A stretch of DNA of 64,000 nucleotides from Rhizobium sp. ASV20 (GTDB lineage: Bacteria; Pseudomonadota; Alphaproteobacteria; Rhizobiales; Rhizobiaceae): positions 1 to 64,000 of the forward strand of contig NZ_JAELTU010000018.1 of NCBI RefSeq assembly GCF_016429015.1, written 5' to 3'. The position numbers and the translations under genes are program-made. Positions within the stretch are counted from its first letter, which is position 1. Each line of letters starts with the position of its first letter. The notes beneath the pieces were generated by a model. It was not told the DNA's origin. It saw nothing but the letters and a program-made list of their open reading frames with translations, and searched no databases. Below, piece after piece: positions 1 through 8,347 of this stretch.

Positions 1-222
1 CCGCCAGTAGCGATCGCCGAAGAGGATGCTGGTGTAATTCTCGAAATGCCACTCGGCCGGCAGGCCGAAGGGATTGGTGCGGAGATCGCCGAGCGTCTTG
101 AAGCCGCCGAGCGCGGTCGTCAAAAGCGGGATAAGCACGATGCCGGCAATGATGATCAGCGACACATAAAGATAGATCTTCGTGCCGGTGGTCAGTCGAA
201 CGGATGAGGCCATATCAGTCAT
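1..222 (-). CDS. Carbohydrate ABC transporter permease, MalG type (partial, N-terminus only)
   Basis: This is the first 74 codons of an inner-membrane permease; the rest lies beyond the left edge. It starts at ATG 222 and reads MTDMASSVRLTTGTK, followed by one strong hydrophobic helix (YLYVSLIIIAGIVLIPLL) and the stretch TNPFGLPAEWHFENY, which is typical of the periplasmic loop after TM1 in MalG/UgpE-like subunits. The start overlaps the end of the upstream permease gene by 8 bases, so the two are translationally coupled. Together with the next two genes it makes a binding-protein-dependent sugar importer. Which sugar cannot be read from the sequence. Confidence 0.85.
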   Translation of the reverse strand, partial: MTDMASSVRLTTGTKIYLYVSLIIIAGIVLIPLLTTALGGFKTLGDLRTNPFGLPAEWHFENYTSILFGDRYWR

Positions 223-1153
223 TGCGCATAAATATCCGTTTGTAGCCGAAGGCGAGGGTGACGCAGATCACGAACAGCACGACGCCGACAGCGCTGCCGA
301 GGCCGACCTGCATGCGGGTGACACCGAAATTGTAGAGGAAGGTCACCATCGTCTGGGTCGAGTTGAACGGGCCACCGCCGGTGAGCGGCATGATCATGTC
401 GAAGAGCTGCAACGACCCCACCACGGCGAAGAAGACGGAGAGACGCAGCGTCGAGCCGAGCAGCGGCAGCGTCACGTAGCGGAACTTCTGCCAGCCGGTG
501 GCTCCATCGATCTCGGCTGCCTCCAGCACGCTCTTGTCTAGGGATTGCATGCCGGCGATGAACAGCATCATGTGAAAGCCGAAATATTTCCACACGATCA
601 CGCCGAGCACGGCGTACATGGCCAGATCCTTGTCGGCGAGCACGTAGGGTGTCGCGGTGCCAAGGAAGTGGGCGATCGCGGCGAACAGACCGTAGTCGCC
701 GTCATAGACGAAGCGCCAGATCAGGCCAGCGGCCACTTCCGCCAGCACGTAGGGCAGGAAGAAGATCAGCCGGAAGAGCACGACGCCGCGAATGCGGTTT
801 GCCAGCATCGTCGCAAGCCAGATGGCAAGAGGCACCTGGATCACGATCGACACGATCATGATCAAAGCGTTGTTCTTGAGCGACGTCAGGAAAGCGCCGT
901 TCTTAAGGAGCACCTCGAAATTGCGCAGGCCGACGAAATCCGTTGGCAGGCCGTAGCCGTTCCAGCGATAGAGGCTGTACCAGGCGGCCTCCCCCATCGG
1001 CAGAATGACGAAGATGGTGAACAGCAGAATGGCGGGCGGCAGGAATAGCAGGATAACCGGCATACGGCCGCGCGCGGCCGGCGATTTTCGCTTCGCGGCG
1101 GGCCTTGCTCTTGCGACGGTGGGGATAGCGGTCGTGGCGCTGACATCGGTCAT
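215..1153 (-). CDS. Carbohydrate ABC transporter permease, MalF type
   Basis: A 312-residue inner-membrane permease of the binding-protein-dependent transport family. Six hydrophobic segments are visible, and the EAA loop that contacts the ATPase is present (EAAEIDGATGWQKFRYVTLP). I chose the start at ATG 1153 (MTDVSATTAIPTV). The in-frame GTG at 1201 gives a longer protein but lies inside a hairpin between this gene and the binding-protein gene, so it is unlikely to be used. The gene sits downstream of the binding-protein gene and overlaps the second permease gene by 8 bases. The substrate is unknown; the neighbouring ROK regulator and ThuA/Gfo genes suggest a disaccharide or other glycoside. 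Confidence 0.9.
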   Translation of the reverse strand: MTDVSATTAIPTVARARPAAKRKSPAARGRMPVILLFLPPAILLFTIFVILPMGEAAWYSLYRWNGYGLPTDFVGLRNFEVLLKNGAFLTSLKNNALIMIVSIVIQVPLAIWLATMLANRIRGVVLFRLIFFLPYVLAEVAAGLIWRFVYDGDYGLFAAIAHFLGTATPYVLADKDLAMYAVLGVIVWKYFGFHMMLFIAGMQSLDKSVLEAAEIDGATGWQKFRYVTLPLLGSTLRLSVFFAVVGSLQLFDMIMPLTGGGPFNSTQTMVTFLYNFGVTRMQVGLGSAVGVVLFVICVTLAFGYKRIFMRND

Positions 1154-1180
1154 GGGCGGTCTCGACGATTGCAGTTCAAA

Positions 1181-1219
1181 GAAAAACCGACGCCGGCACA
1201 AGGGAGCGGCCGGCGTCGG
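1181..1219 (-). terminator. Hairpin with T-tract between binding-protein and permease genes (attenuator-like)
   Basis: On the minus strand the sequence forms a perfect 11-bp GC-rich stem (CCGACGCCGGC at 1219-1209 pairing with 1197-1187) with an 11-base loop, followed by TTTTTC. It lies just after the stop codon of the binding-protein gene and before the permease start. Such partial terminators are common in binding-protein operons, where they keep the binding protein more abundant than the membrane parts. The stem is seen; the partial read-through is inferred. Confidence 0.75.
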
Positions 1220-1225
1220 ATGTCG

Positions 1226-2527
1226 CTAGAGCTGGTCCTGTTCGAAGGCGTCCTGGACCTGCTGCGCGCCATCCTTCGGCGTGATCTGGCCGGAGGCGAT
1301 GCCGACTGAGATGTCGTTGACGACACGGCCGACGGACGGACCGAGATCCTGGTCGAAGAAGTTCTGATGCCATGTCGAATGCGCCAACTGATCGGCCGCT
1401 CCGCGCATCAGCGGTGACTTGATGCCATCTTCCGCACCCACAGCGACGGGGATGATCAGGCCGGCCTGTGCGATGGTGCGTTCATTCTCGGCATTCGTGA
1501 GATAGGCAAGGAAATCGAGGGTTTCCGGCGGTGCCTTCTTGGTGACGGCCCAGCCATTCAGGCCGCCAAGCGTATCTGTGGGAGCACCGGCGCCGCCTGT
1601 CACGGCCGGGAAGGCGAAGCGGCCGATATTGTCATCCGCCAGGCCCTTGCCATCACCAGAATTGACGCGCTGCGTGGCGACCGTCGTCTCGAAGCTGAGG
1701 ATCATCGCCGCCTTGCCGTCACCGAAAACGCCGAGCGTCTGCGGCCATGTGGCGCCGAGATAACCGGGCTGGAAAGGATCGAGCTTGCCGAGTTCGGCCA
1801 GTTGCTCTCCGGCCTTGATGATGGCCGGATCGTTGAAGCCTTTGCCCTTGCCGTTCTTGGCATCGTTGAACACTTCCTGGCCGCCGTCGCGCATGACGAG
1901 ATAGCTCCAATAGAAGTGGATCGGCCATTTTTCGCCGCCACCGCCCGCGATCGGCACGATGCCGGCCGCCTTGATCTTCTTGACCGCGGCCAGGTAATCA
2001 TCCCAGGTCTTGATGGCATCGGCGTCGACGCCGGCCTTGGCGAAGAGGGCCTTGTTATAGAAGAAGGAAACGGTGCCCATCTGATAGGGCACGGCGCTGA
2101 TCTTGCCGTCGAAGGTCAGGCCCTTGATCGCAGCCTGGTTATAGCTCTTCTTCCAGGCCCCATCCTTGGCATCCATCGCCGAGGTGAGGTCGAGCAGCGT
2201 ACCGGTCTGCTGCTGCTGCTTCAGCACGCCGCCGCCCCAGCTATAGAACAGGTCCGGAGCGTCCTTCGATTGCAGAAGCGTCGGCAGCTTGGCCTTGAAG
2301 GCCTCGTTGGCCAGGAATTGCATCTCGATCTTCGTGCCGGGATGCTTGGCCTGATATTCGTCGGCGATCTTGCGCCAGATGGCGACATAGGCCGGATTGG
2401 CCTCAAGATGCAGCCACTTCACGGTGGTCTCGGCAGCGGCGCTCGTGACGCCGGCCAGAATCGCCAGCCCGCTGGTGGCGGCAATAGCGGCAATGCGAAG
2501 GGCTTTCACCCCACGTAGATGGATCAT
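1226..2527 (-). CDS. Sugar ABC transporter substrate-binding protein
   Basis: A 433-residue periplasmic binding protein of the family 1 (MalE-like) fold. It has a Sec signal peptide (LRIAAIAATSGLAILAGVTSAAAE, cleavage probably after the AAA at about residue 32) and the mature start ETTVKWLHLEANPAYVAIW. The start ATG at 2527 has a strong ribosome site, GGGAGGAG, seven bases upstream. It is the first gene of a minus-strand operon with two permease genes, separated from them by an attenuator-like hairpin. It delivers an unidentified sugar to the permeases. A TTGACA box at 2612-2607 and the facing ROK regulator suggest control from the shared intergenic region. Confidence 0.92.
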   Translation of the reverse strand: MIHLRGVKALRIAAIAATSGLAILAGVTSAAAETTVKWLHLEANPAYVAIWRKIADEYQAKHPGTKIEMQFLANEAFKAKLPTLLQSKDAPDLFYSWGGGVLKQQQQTGTLLDLTSAMDAKDGAWKKSYNQAAIKGLTFDGKISAVPYQMGTVSFFYNKALFAKAGVDADAIKTWDDYLAAVKKIKAAGIVPIAGGGGEKWPIHFYWSYLVMRDGGQEVFNDAKNGKGKGFNDPAIIKAGEQLAELGKLDPFQPGYLGATWPQTLGVFGDGKAAMILSFETTVATQRVNSGDGKGLADDNIGRFAFPAVTGGAGAPTDTLGGLNGWAVTKKAPPETLDFLAYLTNAENERTIAQAGLIIPVAVGAEDGIKSPLMRGAADQLAHSTWHQNFFDQDLGPSVGRVVNDISVGIASGQITPKDGAQQVQDAFEQDQL

Positions 2528-2583
2528 GATTTTCTCCTCCCAAGGGAACCAAGAACCTCAATATTTTTTCCCTTATGCGGAAT

Positions 2584-2633
2584 AATTCAGCGGAGCTTTG
2601 TCGAAATGTCAACCGCCACATCCAAATTTTTGG
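2584..2633. promoter_or_regulatory. Candidate promoter and palindromic operator between sugar ABC operon and ROK regulator
   Basis: On the minus strand TTGACA (2612-2607) is followed after 17 bases by TGAATT (2589-2584), a plausible sigma-70 promoter for the binding-protein gene. Just upstream lies the palindrome CCAAATTTTTGG (2622-2633), well placed for an operator. A second TTGACA on the plus strand (2654-2659) could drive the regulator gene. Assignment of the palindrome to the ROK protein is inference. Confidence 0.45.
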
Positions 2634-2747
2634 CAGATTGGCTGCAAAATGGCTTGACATTGGGCAGCGACCATAGGTTATTTAATTCGCATTCCGATAA
2701 AAATACCAGGCCGCAGCCGAGCGGGTCCGTCATTCGGCACCAATCTC

Positions 2748-3950
2748 ATGAAAACAGCAGATCCCGAGCTTATGCGGGCGATAAACCGCTTCAATGTGCT
2801 GGATACCATCCGGCGAGCGGGCTCCATCGCACGTATCGAAATCAGCGACCGCACCCAGCTTTCGACCACCACAGTGTCGGCGATCACGGCATCCTTGCTG
2901 GATGATGGGTTGATTCTGGCCCGCACCGAAGGCGACTTGCGCGAGGCGGCCACCCGCGGCAGGCCGCGCGTCATGCTGGAGCTTAATCCCGATGCCGCGC
3001 GCGTCGTCGGCGCGAAAATCGCCGCCAACCGTATGGTCTTTGTCGTGACGGACTTTTGCGGCGAGGTTCTGTCCACGCTCACGCTGGCGCTGCGCGTCGA
3101 CAGGCAGCCGATCGGCGTCATTGCCGATCTCATCGAGGATGGCGTGCGCCGCTGCGTCGTCGACGCCAATCTGGCTCTCGACGAAATCGATTCCGTCTGC
3201 CTCGGCCTGCCCGGCGTCATCGAACACCGCACCGGTCATATCCGCACCAGCCCCATCTTCCGCGAAAGCGGCATCGATTTCGCCAAGGAAATGTCGGAGC
3301 GGCTCGGCGTCACCACCATCGTCGAAAGCGACGCGCACGCGATCACGCTCGCGCATCACTGGTTCGGCCAGGCAAGAGACCTCGACGACATGGTGCTGGT
3401 GTCGCTGGAGCAGACGCTAGGGCTTGGGGTCCTGCATAGCGGCCAGCTCTTTCGCGGCGCCGGCGGCCTTAGCCACAATCTCGGCGATCTTGTGCTTGGC
3501 ATGGGTCCACAGGGCATCATCCGGCTGGCGAGCCTTGCCGGTGAAAGCGCCATTCTTGGCGACCAGCCGAGCGGTCGCTTTGCCGAAGCCATCCGCCTCG
3601 GCCGCGGAATGGCCCACGCCAAGACGCTGATCGATGCCGAGGATATCTCATTGATCGGCTCGGCCATCCGCGCCGGCGAGGCCTGCGGCATGGCGCTCGC
3701 CAACATCGTCACACTGTTTGCCCCGCCCCGCGTCATTCTGGTGGGATCGAGCCTGGCCCTCGGCCAGCCCTTCCTCGACAGCCTGCGGGAGGCCTATTCG
3801 CTGGCAATCCCGCCGTCGATCAAGGGCGTGACCGAACTCGTTTTCGATCAGTCGACCGACGAGACCTGGGCGCAGGGCGCCGCGGTCGTCGCGCTACGCG
3901 AACTCTACGAATCGCCCTGGGGAACGACGGGACCGGCACCGGCCCTCTGA
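2748..3950 (+). CDS. ROK-family transcriptional regulator
   Basis: A 400-residue regulator with an N-terminal winged helix-turn-helix (about residues 15-70: IRRAGSIARIEISDRTQLS) and a C-terminal ROK sugar-kinase-like domain. The domain keeps ROK landmarks such as LPGVIEHRTG and GAGGLSHNLGD, but the zinc motif CxCGxxGC expected just after is missing (GMGPQGIIRLASLAGE occupies the place) and the phosphate-binding loop is weak. It therefore looks like a pure XylR/NagC-type sensor and not a kinase. It is divergent from the ABC importer and upstream of the Gfo/Idh and ThuA genes, and probably controls all of them. No clear ribosome site precedes ATG 2748. Confidence 0.88.
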   Translation: MKTADPELMRAINRFNVLDTIRRAGSIARIEISDRTQLSTTTVSAITASLLDDGLILARTEGDLREAATRGRPRVMLELNPDAARVVGAKIAANRMVFVVTDFCGEVLSTLTLALRVDRQPIGVIADLIEDGVRRCVVDANLALDEIDSVCLGLPGVIEHRTGHIRTSPIFRESGIDFAKEMSERLGVTTIVESDAHAITLAHHWFGQARDLDDMVLVSLEQTLGLGVLHSGQLFRGAGGLSHNLGDLVLGMGPQGIIRLASLAGESAILGDQPSGRFAEAIRLGRGMAHAKTLIDAEDISLIGSAIRAGEACGMALANIVTLFAPPRVILVGSSLALGQPFLDSLREAYSLAIPPSIKGVTELVFDQSTDETWAQGAAVVALRELYESPWGTTGPAPAL

Positions 3951-3990
3951 TCCTGCAGGACAGCAACGACAATACTTTTGGAGGAAGCTT

Positions 3991-5091
3991 ATGAATAAGG
4001 TCGGCATCGGCATAATCGGCTGCGGGAACATTTCCGGCGCCTATCTCACCGCCATGAAATCCTTTCCCATTCTCGACATCAAAGGCGTCGCCGACCTCAA
4101 TCGCGAGCTCGCCGAGGCGAAGGCAGCCGAATTCGGCCTGAAGGCCGTCGATATTGCGACGCTACTGGCCGACCCCTCGATCGAAATCATCGTCAACCTG
4201 ACCATTCCGAAGGCGCATGTCGCCGTCGGTCTGCAGGCGCTGGATGCCGGCAAACACACCTATTCGGAAAAGCCGCTCGGCATCAATTTTGCCGAAGGCA
4301 AGAAGCTTGCGGATGCAGCGGCCGCCAAGGGCCTGCGCATCGGCGCAGCACCCGACACCTTCCTCGGCGGCGGCCACCAGACGGCCCGCGCCATCATCGA
4401 TGAAGGTGCGATCGGCATCCCGGTCGGCGGCACCGCCACATTCATGTGCCCCGGCCATGAGCGCTGGCATCCGAATCCGGCTTTCTATTACGAAGTCGGC
4501 GGTGGCCCGATGCTCGATATGGGTCCCTATTACATCACCGACCTCGTCAACCTGCTCGGCCCAGTTTCCCAGGTCGCCGGCTTTACCGTTACGCCGCGCA
4601 AGGACCGCATCATCACCAGCGAGCCGCGCAACGGCGAACACATCCCCGTGCATGTGCCGACGCATGTCGCCGGCGTCATGGCCTTTGCCAATGGTGCCGT
4701 CGTCCAGATCGGCATGAGCTTTGATGTCGCCGGCCACAAGCATGTGCCGCTCGAAGTCTACGGCACTGAGGGCACGCTGATCGTGCCCGATCCGAACCGC
4801 TTCGGCGGCCCGGTGGAGTTTCTGAAGAAGGGCGGCGAATTCGCCGAGCGCGAGATCACCGCACCCTATGCCGATGGCAACTACCGCTCGCTCGGCGTCG
4901 CCGACATGGCGCATGCCATCCGCTCGAACCGCCCGCACCGCGCCAACGGCAGCCTCGCGCTGCATGTGCTCGAGGTCATGGAAGCCTTTCAGACGGCTTC
5001 CGACAGCGGGCGCACGGTCACCATCACGACGCAAACGGAGCGTCCGGCCCCTCTGTCCGAATCCCTCGTGGATGGGCAGATCGGCCGCTAG
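3991..5091 (+). CDS. Gfo/Idh/MocA family oxidoreductase
   Basis: A 366-residue NAD(P)-dependent sugar dehydrogenase. The N-terminal Rossmann fold shows GIGIIGCGNISGAYL (residues 5-19), and the family EKP motif is at YSEKPLGINF (about residue 92-101). The C-terminal alpha/beta domain carries MLDMGPYYITDLVNLLGP, where G-x-x-x-D-x-x in most members shapes the active site. The start has the ribosome site GGAGG seven bases upstream. It is followed after 23 bases by a ThuA-like gene, resembling the thuAB pair of Sinorhizobium trehalose/maltose catabolism, where the two act together on oxidised disaccharides. The exact substrate is not readable. Confidence 0.9.
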   Translation: MNKVGIGIIGCGNISGAYLTAMKSFPILDIKGVADLNRELAEAKAAEFGLKAVDIATLLADPSIEIIVNLTIPKAHVAVGLQALDAGKHTYSEKPLGINFAEGKKLADAAAAKGLRIGAAPDTFLGGGHQTARAIIDEGAIGIPVGGTATFMCPGHERWHPNPAFYYEVGGGPMLDMGPYYITDLVNLLGPVSQVAGFTVTPRKDRIITSEPRNGEHIPVHVPTHVAGVMAFANGAVVQIGMSFDVAGHKHVPLEVYGTEGTLIVPDPNRFGGPVEFLKKGGEFAEREITAPYADGNYRSLGVADMAHAIRSNRPHRANGSLALHVLEVMEAFQTASDSGRTVTITTQTERPAPLSESLVDGQIGR

Positions 5092-5114
5092 CTCAAAATT
5101 CCAGGAGGATCATC

Positions 5115-5756
5115 ATGCGTGAAGCACTTATCGTCTGGGGCGGCTGGAGCGGCCACGAACCGCAGGAATGCGCCCATATCATCCGCGACATGCTGGAAGA
5201 AGACGGCTTCAAGGTCTACCTCGAAAACAGCACCGAGGCCTTTGCCGACCCTTCGATCCACGATCTCAGCCTGATCGTGCCGATCGTCACCATGTCGAAG
5301 ATCGAGAAGGAAGAGGTCAAGAACCTTGCCGCCGCGATCGAAAGCGGCGTCGGCATAGCCGGCTATCATGGCGGCGCCGGTGACTCGTTCCGCGAAAGCG
5401 TCGAGTACCAGTTCATCATCGGTGGCCAGTGGGTCGCCCATCCCGGCAATATCATCGACTATACGGTCAATATCACGCGCCCGGACGACCCGATCATGGA
5501 GGGGATCACCGATTTCCCCTACACGTCGGAGCAATATTACATGCATGTCGACCCGTCGAACGAGGTGCTGGCAACCACGACCTTCACCGGCGACCATGCC
5601 TACTGGATCGACGGCGTCGTCATGCCAGTCGCCTGGAAGCGTAAATACGGCAAGGGCCGCGTCTTCTACTCCTCGCTCGGGCATCAGGCAAAAGAGTTCG
5701 CCGTGCCGCAGATGAAGACCATCTTCCGCCGTGGCGCCAACTGGGCCGCGCGGTAA
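5115..5756 (+). CDS. ThuA-like trehalose utilisation family protein
   Basis: A 213-residue cytoplasmic protein of the ThuA family, which has a class I glutamine-amidotransferase-like fold. Recognisable parts are the N-terminal WGGWSGHEPQECA, the GYHGGAGDSF turn (about residue 85-94), and the C-terminal KYGKGRVFYSSLGH segment. The ribosome site AGGAGG lies six bases before the ATG. In Sinorhizobium meliloti ThuA and ThuB take part in catabolism of trehalose and related disaccharides through 3-keto derivatives. Pairing here with a Gfo/Idh gene and a sugar importer supports a similar role. Enzyme activity is inferred from family membership only. Confidence 0.88.
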   Translation: MREALIVWGGWSGHEPQECAHIIRDMLEEDGFKVYLENSTEAFADPSIHDLSLIVPIVTMSKIEKEEVKNLAAAIESGVGIAGYHGGAGDSFRESVEYQFIIGGQWVAHPGNIIDYTVNITRPDDPIMEGITDFPYTSEQYYMHVDPSNEVLATTTFTGDHAYWIDGVVMPVAWKRKYGKGRVFYSSLGHQAKEFAVPQMKTIFRRGANWAAR

Positions 5757-5782
5757 AGATTGAGAAGTTGCCGGTGGAATTC

Positions 5783-5805
5783 AAAAAGGGGGCGCTAACG
5801 CCCCC
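5783..5805 (-). terminator. Intrinsic terminator between convergent ThuA-like and binding-protein genes
   Basis: A perfect 7-bp stem GGGGGCG/CGCCCCC with a four-base loop. The run of five A before it gives TTTTT after the stem on the minus strand, so it best terminates the minus-strand binding-protein gene. On the plus strand there is no T-run. Confidence 0.8.
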
Positions 5806-5835
5806 TCAAATCAAAGAACCTGGATCGCCCCACAC

Positions 5836-7134
5836 TCAGCTCTTCTTGAGCTTCAGCTTCGCTTTACCTTCATCCACCAGCTTCTGCGCGGCTTCCGCGA
5901 CCGTGATCTTGCCAAAGGCAAGCTGATCGGCAACGGGGCGCATGACATTGCCGTCGAATTCCTGAGACCCCATCGGGGCAGGCGGCGGATAGTCGCCCAC
6001 CTGGTCTTTCAGCAGCTCGACATATTTCACCGTCAATTGCTCCGTGGGATTGAGTTGCGGCAGGATCGCTGCGCGCACGCTCGGAGACATCGGCACGCCG
6101 CGCTCGACACCGAGAATCTTGCCGGCCTCGATGTCGTTGACGAAGAAATCGATGAATTTTGCTGCCGCCTCGCCATTTTTGCTCGTGGCGCCGACGCTCC
6201 AGATCAATGCCGGGCGATAGTAGTGACCGGACGGGCCGTCCTTCTTTTCACGCGGCAACATGGTGATCGCCAGTTTGCTCTTGACCACGAGCTGATAGCC
6301 GACGAGCTGGTTGGAATAAGCCATGCCCATGGCGGACTTGCCAAGCGCCAGGCAGTTGCTTTCGATAACATTCTGATCGAGCGTCTGCACATCCGGCGGC
6401 ACCGTACCGCCGCGCTTGCGCAGTTCTTCCCAGTAGGAATACCATTCCTTGGCGTCATCGACGCCGAAGCCAAGCTCACCTTCCTTGGTGAAGAGGCTTT
6501 TGCCACGCTGACGCATCCACGCGTCGAGCACATAGTTATAACGCGCGCCGTAGGGGCCGCCCCAATAGGCCCGCTTGCCGGCAGCCTTGGTCATCTCGAC
6601 GGCGAGATCGGCATATTCAGCCCAGGTCGTCGTCGGACCGGGCGGCGTCAGGCCTGTCTTCTTGAAGATGTCCTCATCATAGAGAAGCGTGAAGGAGTTG
6701 AGGCCTAGGCCGACGCCATAGAGCTTGTCGTTGACCGTCGTCAGCTTCAGCATGTCCTTGCCGAACGCATCGACCTTCAGTGTCGAGGGCACGAACTGAT
6801 CGAGCGGAAGGCAGGCGCCGCGCTGGGAGTAGTCCGAAATCGTACTCGGCTCGAGCTGGAAGATATCCGCAATGTTCTGGCTGGCCATGCTTGTCGCGAG
6901 CTTGGCCCAATAGCCGTCGCCGCCGAGACTTTCACCGATAACGGAAAGATCGGGGTTCTTGCTGTGAAACAGTTCGGCAACCGCGACAGTGCGCTTGCCG
7001 CGATCGGGCGACCCCCACCACATGGCGCGCAGCTGCGTCGTGTCGGCAAACGCCGGCAACGCTCCTCCCCCGAAGGCGAGACCAGCCGCGGTTCCCGCAG
7101 CCCCAATCATGAATGAACGGCGATTCATGCGCAT
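5836..7134 (-). CDS. Tat-exported sugar-binding protein of an ABC transporter (no permease nearby)
   Basis: A 432-residue extracellular binding protein. The N-terminus MRMNRRSFMIGAAGTAAG carries a twin-arginine signal (RRSFMIG), so it is probably exported folded. ATG 7134 has AAGGAGG six bases upstream; the second Met two codons on is less well spaced. It is clearly paralogous to the binding protein at 16007: both share WWGS-x-(4)-R-T near the N-terminus, GES-x-G-x-D-x-YW, (L/V)G-x-NSF and R-Q-RGK-(S/A)-L-(F/Y)T, and both are Tat substrates. No permease or ATPase gene adjoins it. It may use the transporter encoded at 17.3-22.4 kb. The facing LacI regulator probably controls it. Confidence 0.9.
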   Translation of the reverse strand: MRMNRRSFMIGAAGTAAGLAFGGGALPAFADTTQLRAMWWGSPDRGKRTVAVAELFHSKNPDLSVIGESLGGDGYWAKLATSMASQNIADIFQLEPSTISDYSQRGACLPLDQFVPSTLKVDAFGKDMLKLTTVNDKLYGVGLGLNSFTLLYDEDIFKKTGLTPPGPTTTWAEYADLAVEMTKAAGKRAYWGGPYGARYNYVLDAWMRQRGKSLFTKEGELGFGVDDAKEWYSYWEELRKRGGTVPPDVQTLDQNVIESNCLALGKSAMGMAYSNQLVGYQLVVKSKLAITMLPREKKDGPSGHYYRPALIWSVGATSKNGEAAAKFIDFFVNDIEAGKILGVERGVPMSPSVRAAILPQLNPTEQLTVKYVELLKDQVGDYPPPAPMGSQEFDGNVMRPVADQLAFGKITVAEAAQKLVDEGKAKLKLKKS

Positions 7135-7209
7135 GAGATTCCTCCTTCTCTTGCGTTGTCATCCACGGCGATCTCCCCGACGCCTCGGCGGATGAAGTGC
7201 GGCAAAGAT

Positions 7210-7262
7210 ATGCAACTTCATTGCATTACGCAATAAAGAATCTTTCTATTGCAAATTTGCAT
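7210..7262. promoter_or_regulatory. Clustered TTGCA-type inverted repeats, candidate LacI-family operators
   Basis: The 150-base divergent region contains ATGCAA-N5-TTGCAT (7210-7226), the perfect 12-base palindrome TGCAAATTTGCA (7250-7261), and further TTGCAT and TTGCA half-sites up to 7281. Half-sites of this form, arranged as inverted repeats between a LacI-type gene and its likely target, are what an autoregulating repressor would leave. Seen: the repeats. Inferred: that the LacI protein encoded at 7284 binds them. Confidence 0.55.
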
Positions 7263-7283
7263 GATTTTGCATAATCTTTGCAC

Positions 7284-8306
7284 ATGAACGATTTTCGCAC
7301 CAAACGCATCAGACAGGCCGATATTGCGACCGCAGCCGGCGTCTCCGTCTCGACGGTATCACGGGTCCTCACCAATGAGCCCGGCATCAGCGAGACGATC
7401 CGCCAGCATATCTTCAAGGTGGCGAGCGACCTCGGCTACCCGCTGAAGACAGCGACTGAAACGACATCAGGCGGCTTGGCGTTGATTGCCAGCGACAGCG
7501 TCACCGGAGGCTTGAGCGTCTTCTACGAGGGCATTCTGGAAGGCTTGCGGGCCGGAGCAGCCGAGCGCGGCATGCGCTTAGATATCCGCCTCGTTCGCGA
7601 GTCGCGGACGGAGCCCGATCTGGTGAAGGAATATCTGCAGACAGCCGGCGCCGAAGGCCTCTTTCTTGTCGGCATAGACCCTTCTGAAGACTTATGCCGG
7701 TGGCTCGACGCAAGCGGCACACCGACCGTGCTCGTCAACGGCACCGACCCGAAGCTACGCTTCGACGGTGTTTCGCCCTCGAATTTCTTCGGCGCTTATA
7801 ACGCAACCCGTCGCCTGCTCGATGCCGGCCACCGCCGCATCCTGCATCTGACCGGCTCGCATCGCCAGACGATCCGCGAACGTATTCGCGGTTTCGAGGC
7901 AGCGATCGCTTCGATGGAGGGCGCAGAAGGCCGCATCGTGCCGATGAATTTCCGCGGCAGCTCAAGCCAGGAAGCCCATGACACGACGGCGTCGATCCTG
8001 GCCGCGGGCGAAGGCTATACCGCTGCCTTCTGCATGAACGATTTCATCGCCGTCGGCGTGCTCGACGCGGCGATCGAGGCGGGCCTGCGCGTACCCGAAG
8101 ATTTCGCCATCGTCGGCTTCGACGACCTGCCCTGCGCCCTGATGACCAATCCGCGGCTGGCGACGATGCGCGTCGACCGCGCGGCCCTTGGCCGCGAAGC
8201 CATCGGCCTGATGATCGCCCGCTTCCGCGATCGCGAGGCGCCGGCCCGCCAGATCTGCCACGGCGTCCTACCGATCGCCGGCGGCACGTTGCCACCCGAA
8301 ACCTGA
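7284..8306 (+). CDS. LacI-family transcriptional regulator
   Basis: A 340-residue repressor with a LacI helix-turn-helix at the N-terminus (QADIATAAGVSVSTVSRVL, residues 12-30) and a periplasmic-binding-protein-like effector domain, including the conserved DDLPCALMTNPRLATMRVD dimerisation stretch near residue 275. I chose ATG 7284. An upstream in-frame TTG at 7278 is possible but only two codons longer. It is divergent from the lone binding protein and precedes the DUF2264 and hydroxyacid dehydrogenase genes in the same direction. It probably senses the sugar or sugar acid handled by these genes. Confidence 0.9.
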   Translation: MNDFRTKRIRQADIATAAGVSVSTVSRVLTNEPGISETIRQHIFKVASDLGYPLKTATETTSGGLALIASDSVTGGLSVFYEGILEGLRAGAAERGMRLDIRLVRESRTEPDLVKEYLQTAGAEGLFLVGIDPSEDLCRWLDASGTPTVLVNGTDPKLRFDGVSPSNFFGAYNATRRLLDAGHRRILHLTGSHRQTIRERIRGFEAAIASMEGAEGRIVPMNFRGSSSQEAHDTTASILAAGEGYTAAFCMNDFIAVGVLDAAIEAGLRVPEDFAIVGFDDLPCALMTNPRLATMRVDRAALGREAIGLMIARFRDREAPARQICHGVLPIAGGTLPPET

Positions 8307-8347
8307 AGCCCAATCCCGCCGCGGAAACGATCGAGAAAGCCGAAACG

